Below are positions 1 through 8,485 of a stretch of 64,000 bases of DNA, in pieces. Each line of letters starts with the position of its first letter. The first letter of the stretch is position 1. The stretch is from Paractinoplanes rishiriensis (GTDB lineage Bacteria > Actinomycetota > Actinomycetes > Mycobacteriales > Micromonosporaceae): contig NZ_BOMV01000057.1 of NCBI RefSeq assembly GCF_016862375.1, positions 291,256 to 355,255 of the forward strand. Reading direction: 5' to 3'. A program made the position numbers and the translations under genes. A model generated the notes under the pieces. The model ran no database searches and was not told the DNA's origin. It saw only the letters and a list, made by a program, of their open reading frames with translations.

Positions 1-213
1 GGTCAGCGTCCACCCGTCGAGCGGGTCACCGAGGTTGGTGACCGCCACGTTGCCGGTGAACCCGCTGTTCCACTGCGAGCCGACACTGTAGACCACGCTG
101 CATCCGGCGGCGGCGGCCGACGCGACGGCGACCGCCACTCCGGCACCCGCGGCCGCGGTGACCGCCACGGCGCCGGCCAGCAGCGCCCGGCGCCTGGTTG
201 CACGCACTTTCAC
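1..213 (-). CDS. secreted protein with family 2 cellulose-binding module (N-terminal part, runs off the window)
   Basis: Partial gene whose first 71 codons are visible. A GTG start at 213 follows a GGAGGGAG ribosome site with 6 bases of spacing. The start is Arg-rich (VKVRATRRR) followed by a long Ala/Val stretch, a typical export signal. After cleavage in a run of Ala the mature protein begins with CSVVYSVGSQWNSGF and GNVAVTNLGDPLDGW, the opening of a CBM2 cellulose/chitin-binding module (Cys at the N-terminus, conserved Trp and TNLG). The catalytic part lies outside the window; a CBM2-first glycoside hydrolase, LPMO or esterase is expected. A LacI-type palindrome about 100 bases upstream fits sugar control. 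Confidence 0.8.
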   Translation of the reverse strand, partial: MKVRATRRRALLAGAVAVTAAAGAGVAVAVASAAAAGCSVVYSVGSQWNSGFTGNVAVTNLGDPLDGWTLT

Positions 214-314
214 ACGGAACTCCCTCCGAGTTGGGAGCCGCCGGTCCGCAAGCTGTTCCCACGACGCCAAGAGCGCGACGCGGTGGCTATCCACATCTAT
301 CTATGCAGAGGCAG

Positions 315-328
315 TGTTAACGCTAACT
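315..328. promoter_or_regulatory. LacI-family type operator in front of the CBM2 gene
   Basis: TGTTAACGCTAACT is a near-palindrome around a central CG (GTTA..CG..TAAC), the usual form of LacI-family operators in actinomycete carbohydrate genes. It sits between the divergent CBM2 gene (start 213) and the DUF1707 gene (start 386), about 100 bases from the CBM2 start. It differs from the GTGAnCGnTCAC sites at 8.4 and 43.0 kb, so a different regulator probably binds it. Confidence 0.55.
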
Positions 329-385
329 CACGCCAGGTCAAGGCCACTCGTGCCCACAAGCATCGAATTAAGTACCCTTCATCGG

Positions 386-847
386 ATGACGGACGTGAGC
401 CGGATGCGGGTGTCGGACGCCGACCGTGACGCGATCGTGGCGGAGCTGCAGCAGGCTGCCGTCGAGGGCCGGCTCAGCCTGGACGAACTCGACGAACGGA
501 TGGCCGAGGCCTACGCCGCCGTGACCTGGGCCGAACTCGAGCAGGTCGTCGACGACCTGCCCGAGCCGGTGTACCAGGAGCCCGCCCCGGTCGAGGAGAT
601 GACCCATGCCGGGCTGGCCCGGGTGCGTTCGCTGACCGTGCTGAGCCTGGGCGCCGCCGCCGTGCCGGTCACCTTCTCGTCGCCGTGGGCCGGCGTGCTC
701 GGCGGCGCCGCGCTGGTGCTCGGCGCGTTCGCGCTGGGCGTCGGCGACAACTCCCGCTTCGACCGCAACGCCGTCATCGGCGGCATGATGCTGGGCGTCG
801 TCCCGATCGGCTTCTTCAGCTTCCTGCTGCTGCTCTTCAGCACCTAG
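386..847 (+). CDS. DUF1707 domain membrane protein
   Basis: A 153-residue protein. The N-terminal 55 residues are a DUF1707 domain (MRVSDADRDAIVAELQ ... GRLSLDELDERM ... AYAAVTWAELEQVVDDLP), a short SHOCT-like helical module widespread in actinobacteria. After a linker come two hydrophobic segments (about residues 85-115 and 125-150) joined by a loop with NSRFDRN, so it is probably membrane anchored with the DUF1707 part inside the cell. The ATG at 386 is chosen because homology starts there; the frame stays open further upstream but without domain signal. The stop codon directly abuts the stop of the convergent sugar dehydrogenase. No function is established for this family. Confidence 0.8.
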   Translation: MTDVSRMRVSDADRDAIVAELQQAAVEGRLSLDELDERMAEAYAAVTWAELEQVVDDLPEPVYQEPAPVEEMTHAGLARVRSLTVLSLGAAAVPVTFSSPWAGVLGGAALVLGAFALGVGDNSRFDRNAVIGGMMLGVVPIGFFSFLLLLFST

Positions 848-1900
848 CTAGGCGGCGGGCGGGAACCGCAGGATGCGGTCGTCGGTGGGGCCGGGGGTCA
901 GCTTGCCGTCGCGCATGCTGGTCATCACCCACAGGTGGCCGTCCGGAGCCACCGCGACCGTGCGCAGGCGGCCGTAGGTGCGCTGCAACTGGGCCACGCC
1001 GGTGCCCAGGGTGCCGTCGCCGGCCAGCGGGACCTGCCACAGGCGCTGGCCGCGCAGGGACGCCACGAACAGGTTGTCGCCGGCGATCGCGGCGCCGCTC
1101 GGGGAGGCGTCGGCGGGGCGCCACTGCAGGATCGGGTTGGTGAAGCGGGCGTCGGTCGACGTGCCCTCGACGGTGGGCCAGCCGTAGTTCGCGCCGGCCC
1201 GGATCAGGTTGATCTCGTCCCAGGTGCTCTGGCCGAACTCGGTGGCCCACAGCCGGCCCTGCGCGTCCCAGGCCAGGCCCTGCACGTTGCGGTGGCCGAG
1301 GCTGTAGATCAGCGAGCCGGGGAACGGGTTGTCGTCGGGGACGGTGCCGTCCGCGTTCATCCGCAGGATTTTGCCGTTGTTGCTGGTCATGCTCTGCGAG
1401 TTGGCGGTGACCGTGGCGTCGCCGACCCCGGCATAAAGTTTGCCGTCGGGGCCGAACGCGATCCGGCCGCCGTTGTGCATCGGGGCCGTGCTCAGGCCGG
1501 TGAGGACCGGCTCCTGCTGATCCGGCGTGTCCAGGCGGAAGCGGACGATCCGGTCGTCGGTGCTGGACTTGTAGAACGCGTACACGTAATTGTCGGTCGC
1601 GTAGTCGGGGGAGACCGCCAGTCCGAGCAGGCCGTCCTCGAAGTCGACCACCACGCCGGGCAGGGTGAACAGGGGAGTGACCGTGCCGTCGGCGGTGACC
1701 TGCAGGACCCGCGCGCTGCTGCGTTCCGAGACCAGGGCGCTGCCGTCCGGCAGGAACGCCAGGCCCCACGGCACGGCGAGGCCGGTGGCCAGGGTCTGCG
1801 GCGCCGAGAAGTCGAAGTCGCCAGGCGCGGCGGCCGAGGCGACGCTGACGCCGGTGAAGGTCAGGGCGGCAGCCGCGGCCACCGCGATGAGCTTGCGCAT
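848..1900 (-). CDS. secreted PQQ-dependent sugar (aldose) dehydrogenase family protein
   Basis: 350 residues with an N-terminal signal peptide (MRKLIAVAAAAALTFTG...ASA). The rest is a six-bladed beta-propeller of the soluble glucose/sorbosone dehydrogenase type: VPWGLAFLPDGSALVSER, DGLLGLAVSPDY, HNGGRIAFGPDGKLYAGVGDA and GHRNVQGLAWDAQGRLWATEFG are the hallmark blades. Family members oxidise aldoses to lactones outside the membrane with PQQ, although several have unproven cofactor use. It follows the gluconolactonase-like gene by 17 bases, so the two are probably cotranscribed and act in sequence (sugar to lactone to acid). The ATG is preceded by GGGAGAACG. Which sugar is used is unknown. Confidence 0.8.
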   Translation of the reverse strand: MRKLIAVAAAAALTFTGVSVASAAAPGDFDFSAPQTLATGLAVPWGLAFLPDGSALVSERSSARVLQVTADGTVTPLFTLPGVVVDFEDGLLGLAVSPDYATDNYVYAFYKSSTDDRIVRFRLDTPDQQEPVLTGLSTAPMHNGGRIAFGPDGKLYAGVGDATVTANSQSMTSNNGKILRMNADGTVPDDNPFPGSLIYSLGHRNVQGLAWDAQGRLWATEFGQSTWDEINLIRAGANYGWPTVEGTSTDARFTNPILQWRPADASPSGAAIAGDNLFVASLRGQRLWQVPLAGDGTLGTGVAQLQRTYGRLRTVAVAPDGHLWVMTSMRDGKLTPGPTDDRILRFPPAA

Positions 1901-1917
1901 TCGTTCTCCCTAGTTCG

Positions 1918-2889
1918 TCAGTACGGATGCCCGGCGAGGGGGAGCTCGACGCTGTAGATCCCGAAATTGCCCGAAGTGCCCGAGGTGATAAACAAGGTTT
2001 TGCCGAGAGGGCCGCCGAAGGCGACGTTCGTGGTGTTGCGGCCCGCCGTGATGGAGCCGATCTCGGTGCCCCCGGGCGTGATGACGTGCACCCGGCCGTC
2101 GTTGTACGAGGCCCAGTAGAGGTTGCCGGCGCAGTCGATGCCGACGCCGTCGGGGCTGGTCAGCCGGGCGAAGTTGCGGCGCGGTCCGACGCTGCCGTCG
2201 GCCTGCACCGGATAGGCGAAGATCTGGTTGCTGGCCAGCCCACCGACGTACAGGGTCGTGCCGTCGGGGGACAGCGCGATGCCGTTCGGCTGCGCCACCG
2301 TGCCGTCGATCAGGTCGACCACGCCGTTGCGCAGCCGGTAGACGCCGGTGACCCCGGACTGCTCGTCGGGGCGGTTGGCGCGCTGGAAGTTCGGGTCGGT
2401 GAAGTAGATCGTGCCGTCCGCGGCGATCGTCACGTCGTTCGGCGAATTGAACTTGCGGCCCTGGAAGCCGGCCGCCAGCACGCCGCGGCTGCGATCGCTG
2501 AGCGCGTACGTGGACAGGCTGCGCTGGTCGTGCGTGGCCGCGACGATCCGGTCGCCGTCGACCGCGAGCCCGTTGCTGCCGGCGTCCGGGATGAACTCCT
2601 CGAACGTGGCCGGCGGCGTGAACCGCCAGATCGTGGACGCCTGGACGCCCTCGGCGCCGGACGGGTTCTGCATGTCCGAGAACAGCAGGACGCCCGGGTC
2701 GGCGACCCAGGTCGGGCCCTCGGTGAAGGTGAAGCCGGTGCGCAGCGGCTGGGCCGCCACCGTGGGGCTGGGAAGTGGGTCGCCCGTGCACTCGGCGGCG
2801 GCTGCGGAGCCCGCGGTCCCCAGCCGGACGGCTCCGGCGACCAGCAGTGCGGTCGCTGCGGTCACGATCCCGGCGGTGCGCAATCTCAT
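1918..2889 (-). CDS. secreted SMP-30/gluconolactonase family protein
   Basis: 323 residues from the ATG at 2889, which has GAGGGG 8 bases upstream; an in-frame TTG 24 bases earlier is less likely. A signal peptide (MRLRTAGIVTAATALLV ... GSAAAA) is followed by a six-bladed propeller of the SMP-30/gluconolactonase/LRE type, with FTEGPTWVADPGVLLFSDM, NSPNDVTIAADGTIYFTDP, PNGIALSPDGTTLYV and SPDGVGIDCAGNLYWAS. The PND and SPDG loops carry the metal-binding Asn and Asp positions of the family. It would hydrolyse an aldonolactone, the product of the dehydrogenase encoded just downstream, and both are exported. A general NHL/SMP-30 propeller with another role cannot be excluded. Confidence 0.78.
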   Translation of the reverse strand: MRLRTAGIVTAATALLVAGAVRLGTAGSAAAAECTGDPLPSPTVAAQPLRTGFTFTEGPTWVADPGVLLFSDMQNPSGAEGVQASTIWRFTPPATFEEFIPDAGSNGLAVDGDRIVAATHDQRSLSTYALSDRSRGVLAAGFQGRKFNSPNDVTIAADGTIYFTDPNFQRANRPDEQSGVTGVYRLRNGVVDLIDGTVAQPNGIALSPDGTTLYVGGLASNQIFAYPVQADGSVGPRRNFARLTSPDGVGIDCAGNLYWASYNDGRVHVITPGGTEIGSITAGRNTTNVAFGGPLGKTLFITSGTSGNFGIYSVELPLAGHPY

Positions 2890-2963
2890 CCCGGACACCC
2901 CTCGGCCAGCCAATATCGACGCCTGTCATTCTCTATGGCCGGCCGAGGGTGTCAAATCGGAGA

Positions 2964-4931
2964 TCACCAGAGGCGGGTACGGTCCCGTCCCGCGCCGAGG
3001 CCGGCGAGCGGACCGGCCGGGAACGGGCCGTCGGTCTTGGCGGCGCCGATCAGGTCGACGTCCATCACCGCGGGGCTGCCGTCGCGCTCCTCGAACTCGG
3101 CGTCGGCGAACCGGACCCGCTCCAGGTCACGGCCGGTTACCGGGTCGAGGTGCCGGTCGTCGAACGCCTCCGGCAACTGCGTCGTCAGGTACACGGCGTC
3201 GCCCTCCTCGACGATCGTGGCGGTCGCGGCGTCCAGCACCAGCGGGTCCCGCTCACCCGCGAACGGCCGGGCTCCCGCGGCGTAGACGTTGCCGCGCGCG
3301 TACACAGCCTGCTCCAGCCCGAGGAAGCGCTGGTGGTCGCCCGGCGGCCGGGCCTCGATGCGGTCCAGGTACTCCTCGAAGGAGGCCGGGTAGCCGTCAT
3401 AACCCGCGGTGCCGGCGAGCGGGGGCGTCTTTCCTTCGGCTTTTTTCCCGTACGCGGTACCGGAGTCCCCGCCGATGAAGAGGTTGCCCACCCACCGGTC
3501 GTCCCCGCCCTCGATCACCGCGTAGCCGGCGACCTGCGTGCTGTGCGGGCGGTGGTAGGGCGTGGCCCGGTCGCGGACGGTCTCGAGCCGGACCGTGCCG
3601 CCGATCAGGTTGTGCACGAACGCGCCGCCCTGGCTGAACAGCTCGAGCGCGGCCGGCGAGGCGAGGATGTTGTGCTCGACCAGGTACGGGCCGTGGCTCA
3701 CCTCGATGAACAGGTCGCGGTTGTTGCGGTAGAACACGTTGCGGGACACCCGGGTGCCCTGGGTCTGCCAGTCCAGCCAGGTGCCCAGCGTGCAGTCGTG
3801 GATGCGGTTGTGCCGGATCTCGACGTCGATGGCCGCGTGCAGCTTGATGCCGCCGATCTCGTATCCGTAGAACTCGCGCTTGGTGGCGATCCGGTAGATG
3901 TGGTTGTCCTCGATAGTGGAGAACACGCAGCCCAGGTGGCCGACGATGCCGTTCTGCCCGCAGTCGTGGATGGTGTTGCGCCGGACCACGTGCGACCCGA
4001 TGTGCTCGGCGTCCCAGCCGATCTGGCGGGCCGCGAACACCGACTCCAGCTGATATTGGTAGCCGGGTTTGTCGCCGCGTTCGGTGGCGTAGTTGTGCCC
4101 GGTCGAGGCCTCCTTGCCGAGCGAGATCGCCGAGCATTTCGCGTCGTGGATGTGGTTGTCCTCGATGATCCAGCCCTTGGCCCAGTTCGGCCCGATCAGG
4201 CCGGGCTGGTCGGCGGTCGGCGGCGTCCACGGGCAGGCCGCCTGGCACAGTTCGAAGCCGCGGACTGTGATGTAGTCGAGGTGCGGCACCTCGGGGTAGA
4301 AGACCGAACGCCGTACGTTGATCTCGACGAGCTCGGCGTTCGGGTCGAAGCCCTGGAAGTTGGCCCACAGCGTCGTCTCGGTCGCGCCCACCTCGGCGTG
4401 CCAGACCAGCTGGGTCTGCGCCGGGTGCTCGACTCCGACGGTGACGCCGGTCCAGTCGTCGACCATCTCCTTGCGGGCCGGTGGGTCGGCGACCTCGTCG
4501 GCGCTGTGCACCTCGTAGAAACTCACCCCGTTGAGATAGACGTCGCCGAGGTGCTTGCGGGCCGGGGTGCCGGGACGATAGACGATCCAGTCGCCGGCGA
4601 TCTCCTCGCCGAACGGGTTGAACGAGCCGAACAGCGCGTTCGGGACGGTTACGGTCCACACCGTGCCGCCGACCGTGGTCCAGCCGGTCACCCGCTCGGA
4701 ACCCTTGATCACGACGTGCTCGCCGGGGGCCGCCTGGTATGTGATGCGGCGGCTGTCGCTGAGGCCGCCGCGGCGGGGTTTGACCCACTCCCTATATTCG
4801 CCGGCGTGCACCGTCACGGTGTCACCGGGCCCGGCCAGAGCGGCCGCCCGGTTGATGGTCCGGAACGGCCGCTCCGCCGAGCCGTCGGCGTCGTCGGAGC
4901 CGCTGGTCGCTACGTGGAAGACGCTAGTCAT
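2964..4931 (-). CDS. GH120-type beta-xylosidase, right-handed beta-helix
   Basis: 655 residues, no signal peptide, so cytoplasmic. Long stretches resemble the GH120 xylosidase XylC of Thermoanaerobacterium as I recall it: GEYREWVKP, HVVIKGSER, KHLGDVYLNGVSFYEV, VEINVRRSVFYPEV, TADQPGLIGPNWAKGWIIED and AKCSAISLGKEA. The catalytic pair Asp382/Glu405 reported for XylC (23 apart) matches Asp387 in TWLDWQTQG and Glu410 in DLFIEVSHGPY here, also 23 apart. Parallel beta-helix repeats fill the middle. It should release xylose from short xylo-oligosaccharides. It is the last gene of the GH42 operon, 50 bases after the Gfo/Idh gene. Database tools may label it only right-handed beta-helix protein. Confidence 0.85.
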   Translation of the reverse strand: MTSVFHVATSGSDDADGSAERPFRTINRAAALAGPGDTVTVHAGEYREWVKPRRGGLSDSRRITYQAAPGEHVVIKGSERVTGWTTVGGTVWTVTVPNALFGSFNPFGEEIAGDWIVYRPGTPARKHLGDVYLNGVSFYEVHSADEVADPPARKEMVDDWTGVTVGVEHPAQTQLVWHAEVGATETTLWANFQGFDPNAELVEINVRRSVFYPEVPHLDYITVRGFELCQAACPWTPPTADQPGLIGPNWAKGWIIEDNHIHDAKCSAISLGKEASTGHNYATERGDKPGYQYQLESVFAARQIGWDAEHIGSHVVRRNTIHDCGQNGIVGHLGCVFSTIEDNHIYRIATKREFYGYEIGGIKLHAAIDVEIRHNRIHDCTLGTWLDWQTQGTRVSRNVFYRNNRDLFIEVSHGPYLVEHNILASPAALELFSQGGAFVHNLIGGTVRLETVRDRATPYHRPHSTQVAGYAVIEGGDDRWVGNLFIGGDSGTAYGKKAEGKTPPLAGTAGYDGYPASFEEYLDRIEARPPGDHQRFLGLEQAVYARGNVYAAGARPFAGERDPLVLDAATATIVEEGDAVYLTTQLPEAFDDRHLDPVTGRDLERVRFADAEFEERDGSPAVMDVDLIGAAKTDGPFPAGPLAGLGAGRDRTRLW

Positions 4932-4981
4932 GGGTCAATTGTGCTCGGGTCCGGCCACGGTGCGGCAATTACTGCCGGAAA

Positions 4982-6436
4982 TCAATCTCTCGGGCTGGCC
5001 AGATGGGCAGAAACCGGACCCAGGTCGAGGCCGAACTCGTCGATCAGCACCGGCTGGCCCGACACCAGCGACTGGTTGGCGGCGATGCCCACCGCGACCG
5101 CCCGCAGCCCGTCCACACATCCGGCCGCCCGGGCCAGCGGGTCCCCGCCGATCCGCAGGTCGCGCCGGAAGACGTCCTTCAGCAGGATCGCGTCGCCGCC
5201 GCCGTGGCCGCCGATGCCGGCCGGGATGGTCACCCGCCCGGCCGGCTGCCAGTGCCGCTGCACCACCAGCCGGTCGCCCTCGGGACGCACCCGGTCCGCG
5301 CTGGACACCGCGGTCGCCGACGGGTCGAGCACCACGTTGCCGTCCGCGTCCAGGGTGATGTGGCCGCGCTCGACCACCTCCAGCTCGGCCCGGCCCGCGG
5401 TGCCGTTCACCGTCACCCGGTAGCCCTCCCACGGGCTGTGCGCGTTCAGCGAATACGTCAGCGTCGCGCCGCCGCGGTAGTCGACCAGGACCGCCATGTT
5501 GTCCTCGATGGTCACACCGGGCGCGAACGGGTCCTGGTCGCGCACATAGCCGTCGTGCTGCTCGGCGTTCAGGTACAGGGCCTCTAGCCGGGGATCGCGG
5601 CGCAGGTCGAGCGCGAACGGATCGCCCTCCACCCCGGTGCCGCGGGCCGGTCGCTCGCCCAGGCCGCGGGCGGCAGCGTTCTCGTCGCCGTAGAAGCGCA
5701 GCGCCGCCGACGCGTACACCCTTGCTGGAATGTCGTTGAGCCACCAGTTGACCAGGTCGAAGTGGTGACTGGACTTGTGCACCAGCAGACCGCCGGAGTT
5801 GGCCTTGTCCCGGTGCCAGCGCCGGAAGTAGTCGGCGCCGTGCACGGTGTCCAGCGCCCACTCGAAGTGCACGCCGGTGACCCGGCCGATCTCGCCGGAC
5901 GCGATCACCTCGCGCAGCGTCGAGTTGCGCGGCGCGTACCGGTAATTGAAGGTCATCACCACGTCGCGGCCGGTCTCGGCGATGGCCGCGGTGATCCGGC
6001 GGCAGCCGTCCAGCGTGGTGGTGAGCGGCTTCTCCACCACCACGTCCGCGCCGGCCCGCAGCGACCGCTCGACCAGGTCGGCGTGGGTGTGGTCGGGGCT
6101 GGTGACGATGACGACGTCGACCGCGGACTCGGCGACCATCTTCTCCAGCGCGTCCGGCGTGTACCGGGCCAGACCCGGCCCGGCCTGCTGGTCGTAGTAG
6201 TCGATCCGGCCCGGGTTGGGGTCGAGCCAGGCGACGATCTCGCCGACGTCGGCGTGCTCACCCCGGAGTGCGCCGACGTACATGCCGGCGCGGTGCCCGG
6301 TGCCGGCGATGGCGTAGCGGCGCCGCGGCCGGTCCGGTCCGGGCTCACGGAACTGGGGGATCACGCCGTCGCCGGCGGTCACGTTGCGGCTGGCGGCCGG
6401 GCGCGGGGCGGTCGGGTTCTGGTCGGCGGTGCTCAT
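4982..6436 (-). CDS. Gfo/Idh/MocA family oxidoreductase
   Basis: 484 residues. The Rossmann start lies after a 40-residue unstructured leader (RYAIAGTGHRAGMYVGAL), followed by DVVIVTSPDHTHADLVERSL and the family signature VVEKPLTTTLDGCRRI. The C-terminal half (HKSSHHFDLVNWWL, DNMAVLVDYRGGATLTYSLN) is the substrate-binding alpha/beta domain. Such enzymes oxidise or reduce sugars with NAD(P). The ATG overlaps the stop of the GH42 gene as ATGA, so the two are translationally coupled, and the GH120 gene follows. The likely job is to process a sugar released by the two glycosidases; the actual sugar is not visible from sequence. Confidence 0.85.
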   Translation of the reverse strand: MSTADQNPTAPRPAASRNVTAGDGVIPQFREPGPDRPRRRYAIAGTGHRAGMYVGALRGEHADVGEIVAWLDPNPGRIDYYDQQAGPGLARYTPDALEKMVAESAVDVVIVTSPDHTHADLVERSLRAGADVVVEKPLTTTLDGCRRITAAIAETGRDVVMTFNYRYAPRNSTLREVIASGEIGRVTGVHFEWALDTVHGADYFRRWHRDKANSGGLLVHKSSHHFDLVNWWLNDIPARVYASAALRFYGDENAAARGLGERPARGTGVEGDPFALDLRRDPRLEALYLNAEQHDGYVRDQDPFAPGVTIEDNMAVLVDYRGGATLTYSLNAHSPWEGYRVTVNGTAGRAELEVVERGHITLDADGNVVLDPSATAVSSADRVRPEGDRLVVQRHWQPAGRVTIPAGIGGHGGGDAILLKDVFRRDLRIGGDPLARAAGCVDGLRAVAVGIAANQSLVSGQPVLIDEFGLDLGPVSAHLASPRD

Positions 6437-8388
6437 GAAAGATCCTGTTCGAGTACGGCGACGCCGGCGGCGTCGAGCGGGAGCGGGTCACCGGCCCGGT
6501 GGTCGCGGCCGGTGAGGAGGTCGTGGCCGGCCCGGTCGAGCCGTACCGTGACCGGGCTGTCGGTGTGGTTGAGCAGGAACAGGTAGCGGTGCGTGGCGGT
6601 CTGCCGGACGGCGGCCTCGACGCCGTCCGGTGCGGGATGCGCGGGGCCGGCCGCGGCGCGGTCCAGCACGGTGCCGAGCACCCGGTCGAACCCGGCCTCG
6701 TCCAGCCGGGTGCCGAGGTAGACGACGCTGCCGGCGCCGAGCGCGTGGTCGAGGATCGCGGGCCGGCCGTCCGGGTACGCGGCGAGCGGCTTCGCGGTCT
6801 CGGCGACCAGGTCGTCCTGCCAGCACGAGCCGGTGCCGAAGCCGTCGACCTCGACCGTGGCGCCGTCCGGCATGGGGGAGAAGTCCCGGACGTGGCCGCC
6901 GATCACATCGCGCAGACCGCCCGGGTAGCCGTCCGGGTGGACGCGGTCGTTCTCGTCGACGATGCCGGAGAAGAAAGAGATCAGCACGTGTCCGCCGCCT
7001 TCGGCGAAGGCGCGCACGGCCGCCCGTTGCGCGTCGGTGATCGCGTACTGGTTAGGAATTATCAGCGCCCGGTAGCCGCTCAGGTCGTCATCGAGCGAGA
7101 CGACGTCGACCGGGACGTTGCGCCGCCAGAGAGCGCGGTATTGCGCCGTGACGGTGTCCTTATAGCTGAAGTCGTGCCGCGGGTGGTAGCAGCCCTCGAC
7201 CGCCCACCAGTTGGGCCAGTCCCAGACGATGGCGACCCGGGCCTCGGTGCGCGCGCCGCTGATCCGGTCGAGCGCCGCAAGCTCGGCGCCGAGGGCGGAG
7301 ACCTCTTTCCAGGTACGCGAGGAGCGTCCACTGTGCGGCAGCATCGCCGAATGGAACTTCTCCTGGCCGTAGCGCGAGGCCCGCCACTGGAAGAACATGA
7401 CCGCGTCCGAGCCGCGCGCGACGGCCTGGTACGAGCCGAGCCGCATCCGGCCGGGCGGCTTCACGAGGTTGAGCGGCCACTGGCTCACCGCGCCGGCGGC
7501 CTGTTCCATCAGCAGCCAGGGCGCGCCGCCGCCGAGCGTCCGCATCAGGTCGTACTGCAGTGCGGCGTCGGCGAGAGCGGCCGGTTGCGCCGGGTCCGGG
7601 TACGAGTCGTACGCGATCACATCCAGCTCGGGCGCCCACTTCCGGTAGTCGTTGAGCCGGAAGTACTGCATCAGGTTCGTGGTGATCGGGAGATCCGGGG
7701 TGGCCTCGCGCAGCGCGTCCCGTTCCGCTTTGTAAAGATCCAGCTGTACGTCCGAGTTGAACCGGGAGAAGTCGAGCTCGCGGGCCGGGTTGACCCGCCC
7801 GCGCACCGGCCGCGGCAGATGCACCTGCGACCAGTCGCTGTAGCGCTGGCCCCACATCAGGGTGCCCCAGCGGTCGTTGAGCTCGTCCAGCGTCCCGTAC
7901 CGGTCCCGGAGCCACTGCCGGAACCGCTCGTCGCAGAGATCGCAGAAACACTCGGCGTGATACTCGTTGCCGACGTGCCAGAGCGCCAGCGCCGGGTGCG
8001 AGGCGTACCGGCCGGCGAGCGTACGCGCGAAGCGCAGGCTGCGGTCCCGGTAGGCCGGCGCCGACGGGCAGAAGTGCCCGCGGCTGCCGACGCCGACCCG
8101 GGTACCGTCCCGGCCCACCATCAGCGACTCCGGGTGCGCCTCGGCCAGCCAGGGCGGCGGCGACGCGTTCGGGGTGGCCAGGCTGACCGCGATGTCGTTG
8201 CCGGCCAGCAGATCCATGACCGCGTCCAGCCAGCCGAAGTCGAACGTGCCGTCCGAGGGTTCCAGCGCCGACCAGGCAAAGACGCCGACCGTGACCAGGT
8301 TGACCCGGGCCTCACGCATCAGCCGCACGTCCTCGGCCCACACCTCCGGCCCCCACTGCTCCGGGTTGTAGTCGCCGCCGTAAAACAT
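6433..8388 (-). CDS. GH42 beta-galactosidase
   Basis: 651 residues from the ATG at 8388, which follows GAGGGAG; the frame is open to a GTG at 8460, but that would lie inside the operator. The opening MFYGGDYNPEQWGPEVWAED is classic GH42. Glu142 in HVGNEYHAECFCD is the predicted acid/base and Glu295 in LLMEQAAGAVSQW the nucleophile. Cys107, 147, 149 and 152 match the family zinc site. A beta-galactosidase trimerisation (Rossmann-like) domain and a C-terminal beta domain follow. No signal peptide. It heads a GH42 - dehydrogenase - GH120 operon. Some GH42 enzymes act on alpha-L-arabinopyranosides, and the xylosidase partner makes that worth testing. Confidence 0.9.
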   Translation of the reverse strand: MFYGGDYNPEQWGPEVWAEDVRLMREARVNLVTVGVFAWSALEPSDGTFDFGWLDAVMDLLAGNDIAVSLATPNASPPPWLAEAHPESLMVGRDGTRVGVGSRGHFCPSAPAYRDRSLRFARTLAGRYASHPALALWHVGNEYHAECFCDLCDERFRQWLRDRYGTLDELNDRWGTLMWGQRYSDWSQVHLPRPVRGRVNPARELDFSRFNSDVQLDLYKAERDALREATPDLPITTNLMQYFRLNDYRKWAPELDVIAYDSYPDPAQPAALADAALQYDLMRTLGGGAPWLLMEQAAGAVSQWPLNLVKPPGRMRLGSYQAVARGSDAVMFFQWRASRYGQEKFHSAMLPHSGRSSRTWKEVSALGAELAALDRISGARTEARVAIVWDWPNWWAVEGCYHPRHDFSYKDTVTAQYRALWRRNVPVDVVSLDDDLSGYRALIIPNQYAITDAQRAAVRAFAEGGGHVLISFFSGIVDENDRVHPDGYPGGLRDVIGGHVRDFSPMPDGATVEVDGFGTGSCWQDDLVAETAKPLAAYPDGRPAILDHALGAGSVVYLGTRLDEAGFDRVLGTVLDRAAAGPAHPAPDGVEAAVRQTATHRYLFLLNHTDSPVTVRLDRAGHDLLTGRDHRAGDPLPLDAAGVAVLEQDLS

Positions 8389-8403
8389 GTGCTCCCTCAC
8401 TGC

Positions 8404-8416
8404 GTGACCGTTCACT
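8404..8416. promoter_or_regulatory. LacI-type operator, proximal to GH42
   Basis: GTGACCGTTCACT. Its core reads GTGAnCGnTCAC, itself a near-palindrome with central CG. It is the exact reverse complement of the second site at 8448-8460; the two centres are about 45 bases (four helical turns) apart, allowing a looped or cooperative LacI dimer pair between the divergent GH42 and lacI genes. Confidence 0.75.
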
Positions 8417-8447
8417 CTCCGCCCGAACGGCGGCTTGAAACGACTTA

Positions 8448-8460
8448 AGTGAACGGTCAC
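8448..8460. promoter_or_regulatory. LacI-type operator, proximal to the regulator gene
   Basis: AGTGAACGGTCAC, the inverted copy of the site at 8404-8416. It lies 25 bases in front of the lacI start and should give autoregulation as well as control of the GH42 operon. The same core recurs twice at 42997-43035 upstream of the GH39-like gene. Confidence 0.75.
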
Positions 8461-8485
8461 TTGCCGGGTGTGTCAAGATGACCGC

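Noticed and set aside
2775..5423. 882-codon plus-strand open frame opposite gluconolactonase and GH120
   Set aside because: Same artefact of high GC; the minus strand encodes recognisable enzymes.
8389..8460. 24-codon N-terminal extension of GH42 to GTG 8460
   Set aside because: It would lie inside both operators, and ATG 8388 with GAGGGAG matches the family start.
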